DNA of 64,000 bases from Candidatus Thalassarchaeaceae archaeon. GTDB lineage: Archaea > Thermoplasmatota > Poseidoniia > Poseidoniales > Thalassarchaeaceae. The notes under the pieces were generated by a model that saw only the letters and a list, made by a program, of their open reading frames with translations, was not told the DNA's origin and made no database searches. The stretch covers positions 1-64,000 of the forward strand of contig JASLNR010000043.1 of NCBI GenBank assembly GCA_030745885.1, written 5' to 3'. Made by a program: the position numbers and the translations under genes. How positions within the stretch are numbered: the first letter of the stretch is position 1; each line of letters begins with the position of its first letter. This document shows, one piece after another, positions 28,040 through 36,976 of this stretch.

Positions 28040-28474
28040 ATGCGTCTGAGGGGCGTTGTGAGCAGTGGGCTCGGCCGCGCCCACGTTTTCATGTCACAGC
28101 AGCACTACCAGGCCCAGTTCAAGTTGGTACTGGGTGTCGGCGCCTGGCCGGGTACCCTCAACGTCGACCTGCCCGATGAGTGCCTTGCGGACTACGGGTC
28201 GCTGCGGGTGAGCGCAGGGCTCGACGAGGGCGAGGCCGCCGCTGGTACAGCACCTCTGAGGATAGGGGGCTTCGAGCGCGACGGGAGGTCATTCGGCGGC
28301 GCGACCGCCTTCGTCGCAAGGATAAGGCGGGACGGGGGGGCATGGGTCGAGTGCGCGGTCCTGATACCTGACCTGACCAGGCACACCCAAACTGCCGAGG
28401 TCATCTCCGGCACCTTCCTGCGCGAGGGGCTGCCGTGCGAGGACGGGGATGTCGTCCAGATAGAACTCAACTGA
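28040..28474 (+). CDS. ribK: CTP-dependent riboflavin kinase
   Basis: Archaeal enzyme (DUF120 family) that phosphorylates riboflavin to FMN with CTP rather than ATP. The 144-aa cradle-loop barrel shows LRGVVSSGLGRAHVF, then PGTLNVDLP (the flavin/CTP-binding PGTLN motif near residue 40) and the late EVISGTFLREGLPCEDGDVVQIEL. ATG 28040 is chosen because the family starts just before the GxVxSGxG strand. Its last 8 nt overlap the converging truA gene. Confidence 0.92.
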   Translation: MRLRGVVSSGLGRAHVFMSQQHYQAQFKLVLGVGAWPGTLNVDLPDECLADYGSLRVSAGLDEGEAAAGTAPLRIGGFERDGRSFGGATAFVARIRRDGGAWVECAVLIPDLTRHTQTAEVISGTFLREGLPCEDGDVVQIELN

Positions 28475-29348
28475 GCCTGCCCGACCACTCCCGCTCGAGC
28501 AGGGCGCTCATCTCGTAGCCCGCCATGGAGAGCCAGCGGCGGTACTCCCTGGGGTCGCCGGGTCGCGTGGAGAGGGTCGAGGCATCAGGCAGCTCGTCCG
28601 ATGCGAGGGCATCGAAGTCGGAGTGGTATGTCTCCCAAAGGACCAGGCCGTCGGCAGGGGCCCTGCCCAGGTCGATGCTGTCACTGGGCCTGCTCAGGGC
28701 CGACTCCAGATCGGCGAGAGAAACCCTCCCAGATGCCACCCCGGAGATGGCGGAGGCGATTCTCCTGACCTGATTCCAAAGGAAGGAGCGTGCCCTGATC
28801 GAGAAGCCGACCGGACGCCCGTCGCCCGCGCACCAAGGCACGCACTCGTCCACCGTCCTCATGGGGTCCCTGCCCTCCTCGGGCCTCGAGAGGTTGGTGA
28901 AGTCGTGCCGGCCCTCGATAAGCGAGCAGGCGCTCCGGACCAGATCGAGGTCGGTTTCGGAAGGCCACTCCTCGACTGCCTCCAGCCGATACAGATATCT
29001 GCGGCTCTCGGCATACCTGATCTTCGAGTCGGAAGGGGCCCTCCTAGCAGCCAGGACGACCATTCCCACTGGTAGGTTGTCGTTCAGCGCGCTGGTTATC
29101 CTCGCATCGCTGACGCTCCGGGACACGGATGCCGGCAGGTCAATGCGCGCCAGGCTCATCCTGACACTGACCCCCGCATCGGTCCTGCTCGACATCTCCA
29201 GGCAGCCGTCGCCCCACCAAGTAAGCCTGCGGAGCGCCTGGATCAGGGAACCCTCGACGGTGCGGACGTCGGGCTGGACCTGCGAGCCGTGGAAGGCGTG
29301 GCCGTGATAGCCCAGCGCGACCAGGAAGCGGTCGCTGTCCAAGCGCAT
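28467..29348 (-). CDS. truA: tRNA pseudouridine synthase TruA
   Basis: Converts uridines 38-40 of the tRNA anticodon arm to pseudouridine. At 293 aa it has the catalytic Asp in SSRTDAGV (around residues 54-61), the early GYHGHAFHGSQ strand and the LWNQVRRIASAI block of the second domain. Length is slightly above the bacterial norm, as usual for archaea. The TPR gene follows downstream on the other side of a 4-nt gap in the same direction upstream of it (29353-29898), so both are probably co-transcribed. Confidence 0.95.
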   Translation of the reverse strand: MRLDSDRFLVALGYHGHAFHGSQVQPDVRTVEGSLIQALRRLTWWGDGCLEMSSRTDAGVSVRMSLARIDLPASVSRSVSDARITSALNDNLPVGMVVLAARRAPSDSKIRYAESRRYLYRLEAVEEWPSETDLDLVRSACSLIEGRHDFTNLSRPEEGRDPMRTVDECVPWCAGDGRPVGFSIRARSFLWNQVRRIASAISGVASGRVSLADLESALSRPSDSIDLGRAPADGLVLWETYHSDFDALASDELPDASTLSTRPGDPREYRRWLSMAGYEMSALLEREWSGRLS

Positions 29349-29352
29349 ACCC

Positions 29353-29898
29353 CTATTCGGTCTGAAGGTACTCGAGTGCCTCCTCGGCAGAGGTAAAGCC
29401 CAGGCCGAGGAGGGCGAATTCCACTGACACGGGCAGGAACTGGCGGGCGAAGTCCTCGCTGCGGTCGAAGTTGGTCTTGAGGTCGATGGCGTCGATCAGC
29501 AGCCTCGCTGCCTCGTACAGGTGGAAGGAGACGTCGACCTCGTCCGAAGCATCTCCCAACTCCTTGAGTTTCTTGAACTGGCGGATGGCCATCGGGATGC
29601 GGTCGAACTCGATCAAGGCGTTGGCGTAGGCAGCGAGGTAGTCGGCGTTATCAGGGTCCATCCCCGATGCCTTGCGGAAGTAGGCAGCAATCTGCCCCTC
29701 ATTGATCCGGTCGTTGCCCTTCTCGTCCATGTTGCCGTTCTCCTGGACCTCGAAGAGCGCGGCCTCGGCCCACCCATGGTAGCCTGCGGGATCGTCCGGG
29801 CTAGCACCGATATGGCCCTCGAAGATTGCCATGGCGCCCATGAAGTCGCCCTGCATGATGCTCTGGGCGGCTTGTGTCAGCACATCGATGTCCGGCAT
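29353..29898 (-). CDS. TPR-like helical protein
   Basis: A 181-aa soluble protein with TPR-like helix pairs: QSIMQGDFMGAMAIFEGHIGA, DPAGYHGWAEAALFE, DPDNADYLAAYANALIEFDRIPMAIRQFKKL. The spacing (W/Y, G, A, Y, A, P) suits three repeats. It has no enzymatic motif, so a scaffold role is inferred. Start ATG 29898 follows GGGGAATAGGG; the frame is open 36 nt further. It sits between truA and the PH-domain membrane protein, and its partner could be in the adjacent kinase cluster. Confidence 0.7.
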   Translation of the reverse strand: MPDIDVLTQAAQSIMQGDFMGAMAIFEGHIGASPDDPAGYHGWAEAALFEVQENGNMDEKGNDRINEGQIAAYFRKASGMDPDNADYLAAYANALIEFDRIPMAIRQFKKLKELGDASDEVDVSFHLYEAARLLIDAIDLKTNFDRSEDFARQFLPVSVEFALLGLGFTSAEEALEYLQTE

Positions 29899-29950
29899 CC
29901 CTATTCCCCGCTCGGCATTGGGTGGTCGCACCATTATGAACGGTGCGGCT

Positions 29951-30934
29951 TCATACCTGCTCGGAGTCTGATGCGGCTTGGCCGGTTGGGCCCATGTTGG
30001 CGTCCATCAGCTCGTTGATCAGGCGGTAGATCTTCATCGGTTTCCTGATGCCGTAGAGGCAGTCGGCAGGGTCCTGGTTGAGCACGGTCCTCTGGCGCTG
30101 CTTGGTGATGAATCCGAAGAGCATGGATAGTACCTTCTTGACACCCTCGGGGGTTCCGGCCGGGGCCGCATCGCCTGCGGCTCCTGCCCCGACGCTCATC
30201 CCCAGAGACTCGACCTGCAGGCCGACGCCAGAGCCGGTGACAACGTGGACGTTGCCGAAGCCCAGGAGGCGGCCGAGTAGGGTGGGGTCGGCCTTGAGGT
30301 TCTCGATCTTCTGGAACGCGATGCCGTGGACGCTGGAGTCGAAGTGCATGAAGTTCTTGCGGATGTGGACCCTCCTGTCGGTGATGGCGTACTGGAAGGA
30401 GCGCTGGTAGAACAGGGTGAGCAGCGCCATCAGCCCTGCCATCGCCGCACCCAGCGGCAGGAACCAGACGTACTGCCACGCAGGCAGCGGGTTGTCGAAC
30501 TCGGTGCCCGCTATCCCCGAGGCCCAGCTGAGGATGTCGAGGGCCTTCCAGGCGAAGGGTATGAGCGCGCACAGCATCAGCCAGGTGGACGTCCAGTTCC
30601 CGGAGGTGGAGAAGTTCGCGTAGTGGTTGACCTTGGTGAGGACGAGCATGACCACCACGAAGCCCATGACGCCGGTCTTGTCGACAAGGAAGAGGATGAT
30701 CCCGATTATCGCATTGGCCTGGCCATCGCCCTCGGGGGCATCGGCTGGGTCGCCGATGAAGAAGAGCAGGTGGACGAGGAAGACGAGGACGGCGAGGATG
30801 TACTTGTCGGCCATGGACAGCATCGAGGGGTTGCCCCTCCATATGGGGGTCTCCGAGTCCGTAATCTCGGGGAAGTCGGAGCGCGTGGAGGCCTCGTTGA
30901 TCTTGGCCCTGTAGCTGTCTATGTACTCGGTCAC
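29951..30934 (-). CDS. membrane protein with bacterial PH-like domain
   Basis: A 327-aa protein. An N-terminal soluble part of about 45 residues is followed by four hydrophobic segments (around KYILAVLVFLVHLLFFI, AIIGIILFLVDKTGVMGFVVVML, STWLMLCALIPFAW, VWFLPLGAAMAGLMALLTLFY), then a PH-like (bPH2/DUF304) strand set YAITDRRVHIRKNF ... IAFQKIENLKADPTLLGRLLGFGNVHV. Such domains are usually cytoplasmic and bind ligands at the membrane. The start GTG 30934 follows GACGAGG; the ORF extends further but without support. It is divergent to the MORN-kinase gene with about 260 nt between. Confidence 0.7.
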   Translation of the reverse strand: MTEYIDSYRAKINEASTRSDFPEITDSETPIWRGNPSMLSMADKYILAVLVFLVHLLFFIGDPADAPEGDGQANAIIGIILFLVDKTGVMGFVVVMLVLTKVNHYANFSTSGNWTSTWLMLCALIPFAWKALDILSWASGIAGTEFDNPLPAWQYVWFLPLGAAMAGLMALLTLFYQRSFQYAITDRRVHIRKNFMHFDSSVHGIAFQKIENLKADPTLLGRLLGFGNVHVVTGSGVGLQVESLGMSVGAGAAGDAAPAGTPEGVKKVLSMLFGFITKQRQRTVLNQDPADCLYGIRKPMKIYRLINELMDANMGPTGQAASDSEQV

Positions 30935-31086
30935 GAACCTCGTCCCCCGTGCGGGGAGTGGGGCCCTACTCAAGATGTTGATGCATGCGGAGGCTTGGTC
31001 TGGACCCTCGGAAGGAGGCCTCCGATGTACTTTGGAGAGCGCTTCTGGGGGCCGAATGCCATATCGGGGTGGGGGCAATGTAAGGG

Positions 31087-31093
31087 TTATATC
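31087..31093 (+). promoter_or_regulatory. TATA box for the MORN-kinase operon
   Basis: TTATATC stands out in G+C-rich sequence about 100 nt before ATG 31195. The predicted start near 31117 leaves a leader of roughly 78 nt, unusually long for this window and a possible site of regulation. Confidence 0.5.
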
Positions 31094-31194
31094 TTCCAAC
31101 TGTGCAGGTTTTGTGTGGATACTTCGAGTGGGCACCCGCAGGGTGCCCGGGATTGTCCCTATGACCCTTCTATGGAGCGAGGAAGTGATGCCTG

Positions 31195-33780
31195 ATGAGT
31201 AAGCGCGTAGCCAAGTCCACAGACGCGGTCTGGCGTTACGACAACGGCCGCTACATCGGCGAGCACAAGGACGGCATGCGCCACGGCAACGGCAAGTTCA
31301 CCTACAAGAATAGGGACTGGTACGAGGGCGACTTCAAGCTGGACATGATGCATGGCCAGGGAGTCTACCAATTCTCCGACGGGGAGCGTTACGAGGGAGG
31401 CTGGAGCAACGGCAAGAGGTCGGGCTTCGGCATCTACCACTACCCCGACGGGGAGCGCTACGAGGGCGAGTGGCAAGCCGGCAAGCGCCACGGCCCGGGC
31501 GTCAACCACTTCTCAGACGAGAGTCGCTTCGTGGGCCAGTGGGAGGACGGTAAGACCGTCGGGGAGGGCAAGCACTACAGCGCCGAGGGCGATCGCTACG
31601 AAGGCCAGTTCAAGGGGATGCGGAGGCATGGAACGGGAACCTCGCACAACGCCGACGGGAGCAGGTACGATGGCGAGTGGGCCGACGATTCCATGTCCGG
31701 TAAGGGCACCTTCAAGGACTCGGACGGGGGGACCTACGAGGGCGGCTTCGAGGAGGGCCTGAAGTCCGGGCAAGGGAAGTACCGCCTCGCCAACGGCAAC
31801 GTCTACGAGGGCGGCTTCGAGAAGGGCGAGTTCCACGGCGATGGGGTCCTGAGCCTAGCCAGCGGCTCGCGCTACGAGGGCGGTTTCCGGGGCGGCAAGA
31901 CTCACGGGGATGGAGTCTACGAGTACAGGGACGGCGGGCGCCACGAGGGCGGCTACAACTCCGGGCTCAGGCAAGGAGAGGGCGCGTTCGACTACCCCAA
32001 CGGGGACAGGTTCGAAGGCTCCTACCAGAGGGGGCTCAGGAGCGGTAACGGGGTGGTGAAGTACCACAACGGCGACCGCTACGAGGGCATGTTCCTCAAC
32101 GACAGGAGGCATGGCGATGGGATGATCCTCTTCGCCGATGGGGGCCGCTACGAGGGCGAGTTCGACTTCGGCGAGCCGACCGCCGACGGGACCATCCACT
32201 ACTCCGACGGCAGCCAGTACACCGGCGAGACGCAGGACTGGGTGTGGCACGGGAAGGGGATGCTGACCATGAGCGATGGGAGTAGCTACGAGGGGCAGTT
32301 CCTCGACGGGCTCAGGCACGGTCATGGGCTCTACACATACACCAACGGCAACCGCTACGAGGGCGCATTCGAGAATGACAAGCGCCACGGCCAAGGAATC
32401 TACCACTACGAGGACAACGAGCGCTACGAGGGCGAGTCCGTAGAGGGGAAGCGGGAGGGCATTGGCATCTACCACTACTCCGACGGGAGCCGCTACGAGG
32501 GCGAGTTCTCGAACTACAAGAAGAATGGGGCGGGAGTCTCCTACGAGGCCAACGGGGAGCGCTACGAGGGCGAGTACCGGCACGGCAAGCGCACGGGCCT
32601 CGGGATTATCTTCAAGCCAAACGGAACCAAGGTCGTGGGGGAGTTCTCGAACGGCGAGCTCGTCGGTGAGGCCGATGTCCAAGACATCTCCGCGGACTGC
32701 TTCGCGGGCAGGTCCGACGAGGTCTTCTCCAGCGGCCCCTTCAAGTCGATGCGCTTCACCAGGCTCTACAACTCCTTCACCAGGGACATCGAGGCGGCCA
32801 TCGAGGCCTCCAGGGCAACCCCCACCAGAGCCGCCAAGCTCAGGGAGATCAGGGAGTTCGCAATCGAGCGGCACGAGGGGGGCGAGGAGGGTGTGGCAGC
32901 GCCCCCGCAGCCAGCGCCGGCCAAGCAGCCGGTAGCAGCCCCCGCCCCGACCGAGACCCTGTCGAGGCTCGAGAGGGAGTTCAAGAGGGTGCGCCACCTG
33001 AAGGCCGACGGCGGCATGGCCGAGGTCTACCTGGCCAGGGACAACTCGACTGGCGAGGACGTCATCTGGAAGCAGGCCGCGCCCGACAGGAAGACCACTC
33101 TGGCCTCCGTCAACACCGCCATCGAGAACGAGTCCGATATGCTGCAGGCCATCGACCACCCGCGCGTGCCCAACTACATCGACTCTGGGAAGATCATCAA
33201 CCGGCAGGAGGAGCTGGTCAGCGTGCTGGTTATGGAGAACATAGAGGGCACGAGCCTGGACCAGGAGATGAAGACCATGATCAACATGGGGATGGCGCAG
33301 CCCTTCGACAGGATCTCCTCCATCATGCTGCAGCTGTGCGAAGCCCTGGAGTTCATGGCGGACCTCGACCCCCCGGTCTTCCACCGTGACATCAAGCCGC
33401 ACAACATCATGATGACCCCCTACAGGGGCGCGGTTCTGATCGACTTCGGGCTGGCCAAGGGGGTGGACGCCGGCAAGAGCACCTCTCTTTCTGGGGGCAG
33501 CCACACCCCGGGCTGGGCGCCACCCGAGCGCGAGAACGGAATCACAGGGCCGACCACCGACGTCTACAGCCTCGGGCAGCTGCTCTGGCACATGCTGACG
33601 AACGAGCGGGTCGGCATCATCAGCGAGGAGCAGCGCCTGACCAAGATGGAGGAGATGGGTCACCCCGAGTGGCTGGGCGACCTGGTGAACTACGCCACCG
33701 TCCCGCACTCCCCCGAAGATCGTATCCAATCGGTCATCGAGTTCAGGCTCCGCCTCGAGAACCAGGGTGAGCTGCCGTGA
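31195..33780 (+). CDS. MORN-repeat protein fused to Ser/Thr protein kinase
   Basis: An 861-aa fusion. Residues 19 to about 500 hold 20 consecutive 23-residue MORN repeats plus a degenerate 21st, each of the form RYEGEF-x2-GKRHGxGxYxYxDG. A Pro/Ala-rich linker follows. The kinase domain (about 590-861) has a glycine-rich loop ADGGMAEVYLA, ATP-binding Lys626 in VIWK, HRDIKPHN (730-737), DFG (750-752), and an APE-like PPE; all catalytic residues are present, so it should be active. MORN arrays are known to bind lipids or form extended scaffolds in eukaryotes. The stop overlaps the phosphatase GTG by 4 nt. Direct substrates are unknown; the downstream proteins are candidates. Confidence 0.92.
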   Translation: MSKRVAKSTDAVWRYDNGRYIGEHKDGMRHGNGKFTYKNRDWYEGDFKLDMMHGQGVYQFSDGERYEGGWSNGKRSGFGIYHYPDGERYEGEWQAGKRHGPGVNHFSDESRFVGQWEDGKTVGEGKHYSAEGDRYEGQFKGMRRHGTGTSHNADGSRYDGEWADDSMSGKGTFKDSDGGTYEGGFEEGLKSGQGKYRLANGNVYEGGFEKGEFHGDGVLSLASGSRYEGGFRGGKTHGDGVYEYRDGGRHEGGYNSGLRQGEGAFDYPNGDRFEGSYQRGLRSGNGVVKYHNGDRYEGMFLNDRRHGDGMILFADGGRYEGEFDFGEPTADGTIHYSDGSQYTGETQDWVWHGKGMLTMSDGSSYEGQFLDGLRHGHGLYTYTNGNRYEGAFENDKRHGQGIYHYEDNERYEGESVEGKREGIGIYHYSDGSRYEGEFSNYKKNGAGVSYEANGERYEGEYRHGKRTGLGIIFKPNGTKVVGEFSNGELVGEADVQDISADCFAGRSDEVFSSGPFKSMRFTRLYNSFTRDIEAAIEASRATPTRAAKLREIREFAIERHEGGEEGVAAPPQPAPAKQPVAAPAPTETLSRLEREFKRVRHLKADGGMAEVYLARDNSTGEDVIWKQAAPDRKTTLASVNTAIENESDMLQAIDHPRVPNYIDSGKIINRQEELVSVLVMENIEGTSLDQEMKTMINMGMAQPFDRISSIMLQLCEALEFMADLDPPVFHRDIKPHNIMMTPYRGAVLIDFGLAKGVDAGKSTSLSGGSHTPGWAPPERENGITGPTTDVYSLGQLLWHMLTNERVGIISEEQRLTKMEEMGHPEWLGDLVNYATVPHSPEDRIQSVIEFRLRLENQGELP

Positions 33781-34562
33781 GTGACTCGGACAGGGTCGAG
33801 ACCAACAACGTGCCCGGGATGTTCGCAGCCTCCCTGACCGGCGAGCGCGAGAGGGACGAGGACTTCGTTGTGTGCGGCGAGTTCGGAAACGTCAGGGTCG
33901 GCGTCCTGTGCGACGGCATGGGCGGGGCCGAGGACGGCGAACTGGCCTCCCAGGGGGCTGGCATGGCATTCGTGGAGGGCGTTGGGTCAATCGTCTCGAA
34001 GGGAACGGAGGAATGGGGCTCGCAGGAGTTCCGCCACGGCGCCTACGCCGAGCTCCTGCTGGAGTGCCACGCCACGGTGAACTCGGTGGCCGGCGAGCAG
34101 GGCAGGTCCGGCACCACGCTCACCGCTCTGGTCATCACGCTCAGCGAAGGAACGTCCACTCACGCCGACCTCGTGCACATGGGCGACTCGCGGTGCTACA
34201 GGGTCGCGGAAGGGAGGGCTGAGATCATCACCCAGGACCACTCGGTGACCGGCGACATGCTGAGGGCCGGCTACATCAAGCTGCACGAGATCTCCGAGAC
34301 CGCAGGCAACAACGCCCTGACCCGCAGCCTGGGCGACGAGGCCGCCTCGCTCGCTGACATCTCCACCCTGGGGATCTCCCCCGGGGATTCATTCCTGCTG
34401 TGCTGCGACGGAGTGTGGGGGCCGCTTCACACCGAGGCGGGACTGTGGCTGCCAGACTCCCCGCTCGGACAACAGGCCACGGTCGAGGCCTTGGTCAACG
34501 AGGCCCTGGAGCGCGGCAGCACGGACAACTGCAGCGCCCTGTCAATCGATCTGGGGGCTTGA
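33777..34562 (+). CDS. PP2C-family Ser/Thr protein phosphatase
   Basis: A 261-aa metal-dependent phosphatase. Motifs in order: ERERDEDF (Arg and Asp of motif 1), VLCDGMGG (motif 2), GRSGTTLTAL, MGDSRCYRV, ITQDHSVT, LTRSLGD, LLCCDGVWG and STDNCSALSI with the last metal Asp. All are intact. It starts at GTG 33777 overlapping the kinase stop (GTGA), a coupling that argues for opposed action on the same phosphoproteins. It is soluble with no membrane segment. Confidence 0.93.
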   Translation: MSDSDRVETNNVPGMFAASLTGERERDEDFVVCGEFGNVRVGVLCDGMGGAEDGELASQGAGMAFVEGVGSIVSKGTEEWGSQEFRHGAYAELLLECHATVNSVAGEQGRSGTTLTALVITLSEGTSTHADLVHMGDSRCYRVAEGRAEIITQDHSVTGDMLRAGYIKLHEISETAGNNALTRSLGDEAASLADISTLGISPGDSFLLCCDGVWGPLHTEAGLWLPDSPLGQQATVEALVNEALERGSTDNCSALSIDLGA

Positions 34563-34595
34563 AGAATTGAAATACCAATAGTGGGTTGAGTCGTC

Positions 34596-36221
34596 ATGGT
34601 GTTCACCTCCCGGACCGTCGACTGGCGCCGGGGCGCCTCGCCGCTGGCCGGCTACTACTCGATGCCCGACCTCCCCAAGGAACTCCGCGGCAAGGTCAAG
34701 CTGGACCCCAGCACCGACACAGCCGTCCTCTACTCCTCCAAGACCACAATCTGGCCTAGGAACAAGGAGCTCGACCTAGGGAGATCGGGCTTCAGGAAGG
34801 AGTACGACTGGGTCCTGTTCTACAGGAATAGCGTAATCAAAATCTCGGTCCCCTTCAAGCACCGCCCCTCTTCATCCTCGCCGGTCCTGGAGGGGGCCCT
34901 GGACGTTGAGCTCTCGATAGACGGCGACCTCGGTGCCTCGAAGCTCGTCGAACGCGTCTTCAACAACAGCCCCGAGCTCAACGAGCTAGACGATGACACC
35001 CTGAGGTCGCTGGTCAGGGAGATGAGCAGAGGCAAGTGGAAGTCGATGCTTGAGGGCCTGGACGAGGGTAACCTCAGGGACCCCGAGGCGCGGCAGAAGG
35101 CGAACGACCAGACCAAGTCGCATCTCGGGTCGATGGTTGGCAATCTGGGATTGCGCTTAGGCGACCTCAACATCCGCTGGAAGAAGACCGAGACGGAGCG
35201 GATAGACCAATTCAAGGGCTCGCTGGAGCGCAAGAAGGGGGCGTTGGACGCCAAGATAGAGCAGGACGCCCTCAACCGCCTGTCAGAATCGAAGAACAGG
35301 GGCAGGCTCGAGAGCCATCGCGCCGAGACGATGGCCACGGAGTTCCTCGAGGAGGACAGGGCGAGGCAGGAGACAGCCGTACTGAGGCGAAAGGCGGAAA
35401 TCGAGTCCGCCGAACAGGAGAGGGACCTCCAGAGGAGGAGGTTTGAGGGCAAGTCCAAGATCGTGGACGCGGAGTTCGACGAGGGCGTCACGGACCTCCA
35501 GCACGGCGGCGAGATGAAGCGCAAGAGGGCCGAGCTCGAGCTGACTCAGGACAGGATCGAGACCGAGCTGATCAGGAAGCAGACCGAGGCGGATATCGAT
35601 AGGGGCTCTAAGGACCAGGACGTGGATAGGATCGTCAAGGCCGCCCTCGCTCTGCAGGGCAAGGTAAGCGATGAGACCATCGTCGACCTGCTCAAGCCCG
35701 AGGGAGAGGGCGGCAAGAGCTACGAGTTCACCGACGTAATCAACCCGGACCTCGAGGAGGCCCTGGAGCAGGGCATGTACACGGCCAGCGAGATCGAGGG
35801 CTTCATCACCGAGCTCGCAAGGAAGACCAAGGACCCCGGAAACAGCAGGGAGAGGCTGTCTGACATCTGGGCCGGACTGGCCCTATTCCACCGACACAGG
35901 GGCAACAAGGGCGGCTCGATGGACGAGGCGATCTCGAAGTCTCTGCAATTCAACGGCAGCAACCCGATGGCCCTGAAGTGCCGGATGGACTATCTCTGGA
36001 ACAGGCACCCCCAGCAGTTCTTCCCGGGGAAGCTGGAGCGCTTCAAGGACCAGCTCATCGAAATCGAATCGCTACTCGACGCCCTGGTCGAACACGATGA
36101 CCTGGGCGGGGATGCCAAGTCTGCGATGGCCGAGAAGCACAAGAGGTGCCTGAAGGCGCTCGGAGCGGATGGCGGAGAGTGGAAGGACAAGCTCGAGGCC
36201 ATGTACGAGATGGCAATCTGA
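34596..36221 (+). CDS. SPFH/band-7-like coiled-coil protein
   Basis: A 541-aa protein not named by any signature I can be sure of. The N-terminal ~180 residues have the layout of an SPFH domain (strand NSVIKISVPFKHRP, then VELSIDGDLGASKLVERVF and a helical DDTLRSLVREMSRGKW block ending GLRLGDLNIRW). Residues about 190-345 are a highly charged coiled coil. The C-terminal ~190 residues are helical (TPR-like around SDIWAGLALFHRHRG). It follows the phosphatase by 33 nt and precedes a membrane protein by 11 nt, so it is part of the kinase operon and a plausible phospho-substrate or scaffold. Confidence 0.6.
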   Translation: MVFTSRTVDWRRGASPLAGYYSMPDLPKELRGKVKLDPSTDTAVLYSSKTTIWPRNKELDLGRSGFRKEYDWVLFYRNSVIKISVPFKHRPSSSSPVLEGALDVELSIDGDLGASKLVERVFNNSPELNELDDDTLRSLVREMSRGKWKSMLEGLDEGNLRDPEARQKANDQTKSHLGSMVGNLGLRLGDLNIRWKKTETERIDQFKGSLERKKGALDAKIEQDALNRLSESKNRGRLESHRAETMATEFLEEDRARQETAVLRRKAEIESAEQERDLQRRRFEGKSKIVDAEFDEGVTDLQHGGEMKRKRAELELTQDRIETELIRKQTEADIDRGSKDQDVDRIVKAALALQGKVSDETIVDLLKPEGEGGKSYEFTDVINPDLEEALEQGMYTASEIEGFITELARKTKDPGNSRERLSDIWAGLALFHRHRGNKGGSMDEAISKSLQFNGSNPMALKCRMDYLWNRHPQQFFPGKLERFKDQLIEIESLLDALVEHDDLGGDAKSAMAEKHKRCLKALGADGGEWKDKLEAMYEMAI

Positions 36222-36232
36222 GGTGATTCGGG

Positions 36233-36973
36233 ATGGCGGGGTCCAGCGGTGGAATCGAGGTGGTAGTTAGGGAGCAGGCAATCAATGTGGCGATAGCGGT
36301 GGCAGTCGGCATCGGTGTCGGCCTGATTGAGGATGTTCCAATCGAGCTCGTCCCAGACATCCTGATACTGGGCCTGGCACTAGGGCTGATTGCCCAGGAG
36401 GCATTGTTGGTACAGCGCACTGGGATGATCGGGGGGACTTACGAGAAGGAGATGAAGGAGTACACGGAGAGGATGCTCGATTTCTTCGACAGCAAGGCAT
36501 TCTGGCTGTTCGGCATACTCCTGACGTTCTTCGTTCTGGGAATGATCCCCTTGCTGCTGTCCCCTAGGGAAGTGGGGGCGGTCTCGGTGTTCAGGGTGAT
36601 ATGCGTCGCCCTGATTCTGACCCTGGGGGTCGACCCGATCCTCGCGACCCTGCCCAAGAAGGACGGGACAGCGACCGTGGGCTCCCTTGTGATCTATTGG
36701 ATCGTCATCCACTCGGGTCTGAGCGGCTACCCCGACCTCGCAATCCAGCTCAACTCGTACATTGGCACCTTCTCCGCCGTGACCAGCTCGTCGATCGCGC
36801 TCACCTACCTGCTTCTGTCCACCCGGTGGACCTACATCAGGAACCTGTGCTACGGCATGGCTGACGGTTGGATGGAGTTCTCCCTGTACATCGGTGCCCC
36901 CCTCCTATTCATCCTGCATCCCAAGGTCCCCGAGTTCCTGGAGCTGGTCTTCAGGATATACATCGGGGTCTAG
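36233..36973 (+). CDS. hypothetical multi-TM membrane protein
   Basis: Unrecognised 246-aa protein with six or seven hydrophobic segments, including VAIAVAVGIGVGLIEDV, LVPDILILGLALGLIAQEALLV, FWLFGILLTFFVLGMIPLLL, VFRVICVALILTLGV and a C-terminal FSLYIGAPLLFIL. A charged loop (TYEKEMKEYTERMLDFFD) lies between the second and third. Last gene of the MORN-kinase operon; it would give the module a membrane anchor. It converges on the coiled-coil genes with a 3-nt gap. Confidence 0.65.
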   Translation: MAGSSGGIEVVVREQAINVAIAVAVGIGVGLIEDVPIELVPDILILGLALGLIAQEALLVQRTGMIGGTYEKEMKEYTERMLDFFDSKAFWLFGILLTFFVLGMIPLLLSPREVGAVSVFRVICVALILTLGVDPILATLPKKDGTATVGSLVIYWIVIHSGLSGYPDLAIQLNSYIGTFSAVTSSSIALTYLLLSTRWTYIRNLCYGMADGWMEFSLYIGAPLLFILHPKVPEFLELVFRIYIGV

Positions 36974-36976
36974 CGC

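Noticed and set aside
31195..32700. CRISPR-like or satellite repeats in the MORN region
   Set aside because: The 69-bp period is that of a coding repeat with third-position drift, not a CRISPR array; no spacers.
31855..33729. Long antisense open frame (624 codons) opposite the MORN-kinase gene
   Set aside because: The periodic MORN codon pattern produces open reading on the other strand; its translation is low-complexity and no family is recognisable.
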